Part shown: piece by piece, positions 60,370 to 64,000 of the stretch
Layout of the letters: each line of letters begins with the position of its first letter
How positions within the stretch are numbered: position 1 is the first letter of the stretch
From: Cloacibacterium caeni
Lineage (GTDB): Bacteria; Bacteroidota; Bacteroidia; Flavobacteriales; Weeksellaceae
Direction: 5' to 3'
Assembly: GCF_907163105.1 (NCBI RefSeq)
Contig: NZ_OU015321.1
Coordinates: 1,999,001 to 2,063,000, forward strand
DNA: 64,000 nt
Made by a program: the position numbers and the translations under genes
The notes under the pieces: generated by a model
Database searches by the model: none
What the model was told of the DNA's origin: nothing
The model's input: only the letters and a program-made list of their open reading frames with translations

Positions 60370-63255
60370 TTAAAAGGTTGCATTTATACCCATTGAAAAT
60401 GTCATTTGTCTCGGCACAGAATTATAATCCATACCTGTACTTTCCATTTCAGGATCTATACCTGTATATTTTGTAAACATGATTGCATTTTGCAATACTG
60501 CATAAACTCTAAACTTCGACAAACTCACTTTTTCTATAACAGATTTATCAAATGAATATCCTAAAGTAATATTATCAACTTTTACAAAATCGCCTTTTTC
60601 TACAAATCTAGAGTTAGCAACCCCTTCTAAATTTACGAAACTTCCTTTTGTTCCATAAAGTCTTGGAGTCCATCCGTCTCCTGGATTGCTTGCACTCTGC
60701 CATCTTCCAAGAATTTCTGTTCCATTGTTATAAAAATCTTGGTTAAGCAATTCTCTTCTCGTTACGTTAAATATTTTATTACCCCCACTAAATCTTGCCA
60801 TTACTCCAAAATCAAAATTTTTATATTTCATACTGGTATTTAAGGCTCCAAAATAAGTTGGCAATGTATTTCCTAAAATAAATCTATCTGCATTTCCTAA
60901 GGTGGATTGAGCTCCTAGAACTGAAGGATTAGAAGGATCAAATACGTAATATGTGCTATTATTTAAGTTTCCTTGAACTAAACTACCATCTGCTTTGTAA
61001 TAAACAGGGTTACCATTAGCCATATTTACACCCCAATATTTAAATCCATATAAAGATCTTAGTGACTCTCCTTCTCTGATTAAATAAGCAGTTTGCCCGT
61101 TTTGTGACGGATAAATATCACCATTTACAAGAGCTAACACTTTATTATCCATCAAAGTAAGGTTACCATTTACATTCCAAGTAAAGTTTTCGTTTTTAAC
61201 AAGATCTGCACCTAGAGAAAATTCAAAACCTTTATTTTCCATACTACCAATATTCTTATTGATAGAGTTTCCTGGAACCCCTAGTGAAGGTGGAACAGGA
61301 ACAGCCAAGATTAATCCATCATTTTGATTAATGAAATAATCTGCACTAAAAGTTAATCTATTGTTTGCAAAACCAAAGTCTGCTCCAATATTTTTCTTAA
61401 CATTCGTTTCCCATTTTAACTGATCGTTACCAGCTTGTGAATATGCTATACCTGTGTAATCTGCATACTTAAATGGACCATAAAGACCTAAATAAGGATA
61501 ATTTCCTATATCTGTATTCCCTACTTTACCATATGAAGCTCTAAGTTTTAATTCAGATAATACCTTGTTTCCTTTTAAGAAATTCTCATTAGAAACCGTC
61601 CAACCTAAAGATAGACCAGGGAAATTACCCCATTTATTTGCAGTTGGCAATGCTGATAAACCATCTCTTCTTATAGTCCCTTGAATAAAGTATTTATTAT
61701 CATAATTATAGCTTAATCTTGCCGCATAAGAAATTAGTCCATTCTCCGTATTAGAACCTCCTGAGTACTGAGTAGTATAAGATCCTGAAATCAATCCTAC
61801 TTCTCCAAAATAGTCACTCGAAAGACCTTGTCCTTGACCAAAGAAATAATTAGATTTTTGTTTTTGGAATTCATTAACCAAAACTAAATTAAAGTTATGA
61901 TCTTGGAATGATTTTTTTAAATCTACAATGTTTTGAATATTCCATCTGTCAAGATTTAGATAATTATTATCAATATATCCTCCTCTCGAAAAACCATCTC
62001 CATGAACTCTGTTCCAATACAAGAAACCTGTAGTAACAGATCTATCTTTACTTATTTGTAGTTTGTAGCTTGCCCAATCCGTAATTTTAACATCAGCAGC
62101 TATACTACCAATAAATCTTGTCAAATCTGATTGATACTTATTATTATTTACAATATAAGCAATATTGGTTAAGCTACTGGTAATTGGAATGTAGTTATCC
62201 CATTGTCCTACCATACTTGTGGTACCAGAAGTAAAAATATTATATCCAGTAGGAGTAGAAGGATCATAGATAGGTGTATTCGGTAGTTGTCTCACTGCAC
62301 TAAACATTGCACCTGAGATAGAGTTATACCCATTATTTAAACCCTTATATTGAGTTTCAGAGTAAGACAAACTAGATGATAATTTTAACCAATTGGTTAC
62401 TTTTTGATCAGCATTCATTCTTACCGAGATTCTCTCCATTCCATTTGGCTTAATAACACCCTCTTGATTTGTATAACCAAAAGAAGCATAGTAATTACCA
62501 TTACCTAAACCTCCTGTCATAGAAAGAAAATGATCCGTTTGAGTACCAGTCCTAAGAACTGCATCTTGCCAATCTGTATTGAAATCTGCACCCCTTGCCC
62601 AAATTGAATTTACAGCCGCAGCCTTCTCATTTGAAATAGTTATAAAATCAGGGGTTTCTAGTAAATCAAACTTTTTAACAACATTCGCAATACTAAACTG
62701 ATTGTTGTAAGTTACAGAAAATCTTCCTGATTTTCCTTTTTTAGTTGTAATTAATATTACACCATTTGCCGCTCTCGAACCATAAATTGCAGTAGCTGCT
62801 CCATCTTTTAAGACAGTCATGGTTTCAATATCAGCAGGATTAATGTCTCCTAATGCATTTGCAGCAGTGTTTCCACCACCTGTATCTCCAGAAAAAATTG
62901 GAACACCATCTACAACGTATAATGGAGAAGTTCCTGATGAAATAGAGTTAATCCCTCTAATTCTAACTGTAGGAGCTCTCCCAATTTCACCAGAGTTATT
63001 TACAACTTGTACCCCAGAAGAACGCCCCGCTAACTGAGCTTCAAATGTTGGAGTATTAAGGTTAGCAATGGCATCACCTTTTACAGTAGCAACAGATGAG
63101 GTTACATCAGATTTTTTCTGCGTACCGTAACCTACAACTACCACTTCTTCAATTTCTTTTTCTTTTGCCTCGTCTTTTTTTTGTTGAGCTTGAACAAATT
63201 GTCCGCCTATAAAAAAAAGTACACCAGCACTTAAAACTTTTAATTTCCCATTCAT
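60370..63255 (-). CDS. SusC/RagA family TonB-dependent outer-membrane transporter, pair 2
   Basis: 961 residues from the ATG at 63255 (MNGKLKVLSAGVLFFIGGQF, signal nearly the same as pair 1). The TonB box and plug follow directly (EKEIEEVVVVGYGTQKKSD, later GEIGRAPTVRIRGINSIS), again without the usual N-terminal carboxypeptidase-D-like domain. The barrel ends in FSMGINATF. It transports an unknown ligand with the SusD at 58795-60357. The leaders of both pairs are closely similar, suggesting common control or recent duplication of the upstream part. Confidence 0.95.
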   Translation of the reverse strand: MNGKLKVLSAGVLFFIGGQFVQAQQKKDEAKEKEIEEVVVVGYGTQKKSDVTSSVATVKGDAIANLNTPTFEAQLAGRSSGVQVVNNSGEIGRAPTVRIRGINSISSGTSPLYVVDGVPIFSGDTGGGNTAANALGDINPADIETMTVLKDGAATAIYGSRAANGVILITTKKGKSGRFSVTYNNQFSIANVVKKFDLLETPDFITISNEKAAAVNSIWARGADFNTDWQDAVLRTGTQTDHFLSMTGGLGNGNYYASFGYTNQEGVIKPNGMERISVRMNADQKVTNWLKLSSSLSYSETQYKGLNNGYNSISGAMFSAVRQLPNTPIYDPSTPTGYNIFTSGTTSMVGQWDNYIPITSSLTNIAYIVNNNKYQSDLTRFIGSIAADVKITDWASYKLQISKDRSVTTGFLYWNRVHGDGFSRGGYIDNNYLNLDRWNIQNIVDLKKSFQDHNFNLVLVNEFQKQKSNYFFGQGQGLSSDYFGEVGLISGSYTTQYSGGSNTENGLISYAARLSYNYDNKYFIQGTIRRDGLSALPTANKWGNFPGLSLGWTVSNENFLKGNKVLSELKLRASYGKVGNTDIGNYPYLGLYGPFKYADYTGIAYSQAGNDQLKWETNVKKNIGADFGFANNRLTFSADYFINQNDGLILAVPVPPSLGVPGNSINKNIGSMENKGFEFSLGADLVKNENFTWNVNGNLTLMDNKVLALVNGDIYPSQNGQTAYLIREGESLRSLYGFKYWGVNMANGNPVYYKADGSLVQGNLNNSTYYVFDPSNPSVLGAQSTLGNADRFILGNTLPTYFGALNTSMKYKNFDFGVMARFSGGNKIFNVTRRELLNQDFYNNGTEILGRWQSASNPGDGWTPRLYGTKGSFVNLEGVANSRFVEKGDFVKVDNITLGYSFDKSVIEKVSLSKFRVYAVLQNAIMFTKYTGIDPEMESTGMDYNSVPRQMTFSMGINATF

Positions 63256-63288
63256 ATTAACAATATTTAATATTATTGGAGGCAAAAA

Positions 63289-63306
63289 TGTTAATTAATT
63301 TTAACA
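63289..63306. promoter_or_regulatory. inverted repeat in the shared susC leader, pair 2
   Basis: TGTTAA-N6-TTAACA at the same distance from the ATG (63255) as in pair 1; the flanking bases TTTTAACATA also match. On the minus strand AACATTTTTG follows it. Confidence 0.55.
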
Positions 63307-63510
63307 TAACCAAATATTAAATATGTTAAATTTTATGCAATGACAATTAAATTTCATTAATTAAAAATTATCTTTTAAATCAAATCATTAATAAGTGTTT
63401 AATTTTAATTATTTTATAGTCAAAACATGATTACAATGGTTTTTTTTAAAAATTCATCAATAATAATAAATTTTATTTAGAATTATTATAAATAGAGTTC
63501 AGTTCATAAA

Positions 63511-63534
63511 AAATCCCGATATTACTCGGGATTT
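63511..63534 (-). terminator. terminator of infB
   Basis: 9-bp perfect inverted repeat AAATCCCGA / TCGGGATTT with a 6-nt loop; on the minus strand T-rich sequence follows, about 15 bp after the infB stop. Confidence 0.85.
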
Positions 63535-63549
63535 GCTATTGTAAATAAA

Positions 63550-64000
63550 CTATTTAAGTTTTTTCTTTACTTCTATTTCTTCATAGACTTCTAAGATATC
63601 ACCTACTTCTATGTCATTATAGCCTTTAATGTTAAGACCACACTCATAACCCTTGGTAACTTCTTTTACATCGTCTTTGAAACGTTTTAGAGATTCTAAT
63701 TCACCATCGAATTTTACAATTCCATCGCGGAGAAGTCTAATTTTAGAATTACGGGTTACTTTTCCGTTTAGAACCATACAACCAGCAATAGTACCCACTT
63801 TAGAAATCTTGAATGTTTCTCTAATTTCAACATTACCTATTACTTGTTCTCTGATTTCTGGAGAAAGCATACCTTCCATCGCTTCTTTTACATCGTCTAT
63901 TGCTGCATAGATAATAGAATAAGTTCTGATTTCTATTTCTTCTCTGTCTGCCAATTCTTTTGCATTAGCACCAGCTCTTACATTAAATCCTATCATAATA
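63550..64000 (-). CDS. infB: translation initiation factor IF-2, C-terminal part (cut by window edge)
   Basis: About 150 C-terminal residues of IF-2, continuing beyond the right edge. The seen part holds the end of domain III ([42 protein letters not shown]) and the fMet-tRNA-binding domain IV ([49 protein letters not shown], ending EIEVKKKLK). The internal ATG at 63994-63996 is not the true start. A terminator follows at 63511-63534. Confidence 0.96.
   Translation of the reverse strand, partial: IMIGFNVRAGANAKELADREEIEIRTYSIIYAAIDDVKEAMEGMLSPEIREQVIGNVEIRETFKISKVGTIAGCMVLNGKVTRNSKIRLLRDGIVKFDGELESLKRFKDDVKEVTKGYECGLNIKGYNDIEVGDILEVYEEIEVKKKLK

Overview
The window reads as a chromosomal segment of an AT-rich member of the Bacteroidota, most likely a flavobacterium of the Chryseobacterium/Cloacibacterium (Weeksellaceae) type. 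The evidence is the family content: a GYDIA-type GHMP kinase, SusC/SusD pairs, a type IX secretion C-terminal sorting domain, a Bacteroidota 'putative porin' and a bacillithiol BshC. Bacteroidota-type promoters (TTTG, 19 nt, TAnnTTTG) and A-rich start regions without clear Shine-Dalgarno sequences agree with this. The genus is an inference.

Layout. 1-908: 5' part of enolase (minus strand, cut by the window edge), then a small lipoprotein gene. 1602-15242: a long minus-strand S10-spc-alpha ribosomal cluster from rplC to rplQ, including secY, infA, rpmJ and rpoA. Its promoter lies at 15348-15378. 15578-20236: a metabolic insert (pta, ackA, a DUF1294 protein and an esterase) between the S10 cluster and the str operon. 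20404-23763: rpsL-rpsG-fusA-rpsJ (minus), with a promoter closely resembling the rplC one. 23920-25173: an M23 peptidase/bactofilin pair for cell shape. 25405-31669: a plus-strand series with Dps, an LRR surface protein with a T9SS domain, lipoproteins, a DUF1801 protein, RmuC and a SpoU/TrmH methyltransferase.

31720-34414: a lipoprotein island. Two paralogous Ala-rich 'VDSAA' lipoproteins each carry the same upstream palindrome and divergent from them is a membrane-anchored protein with a downstream lipoprotein. 34354-36473: 5-formyl-THF cyclo-ligase, a 4Fe-4S ferredoxin and a U32 family Fe-S protein (TrhP-like), with an unlisted 26-residue membrane peptide ORF upstream. 36841-43235: HtrA protease, a small membrane protein, RidA, LptD and an N-acetylmuramoyl-L-alanine amidase, so mainly envelope work. 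43246-44296: tRNA-Glu, rpsT, tRNA-Glu and aroQ. 44321-53392: PEP carboxykinase, GHMP kinase, FabD, a LysM/periplasmic-binding fusion, BshC and a porin. 54236-63255: two SusC/SusD outer-membrane uptake pairs with near-identical leaders. 63550-64000: the 3' end of infB.

I saw no insertion sequence, prophage, CRISPR array or obvious defence system. The most interesting signals are non-coding: a shared extended promoter on four ribosomal/tRNA units, a structured element between pta and ackA, the duplicated lipoprotein promoters with their palindrome, and the small membrane ORF with a good promoter.
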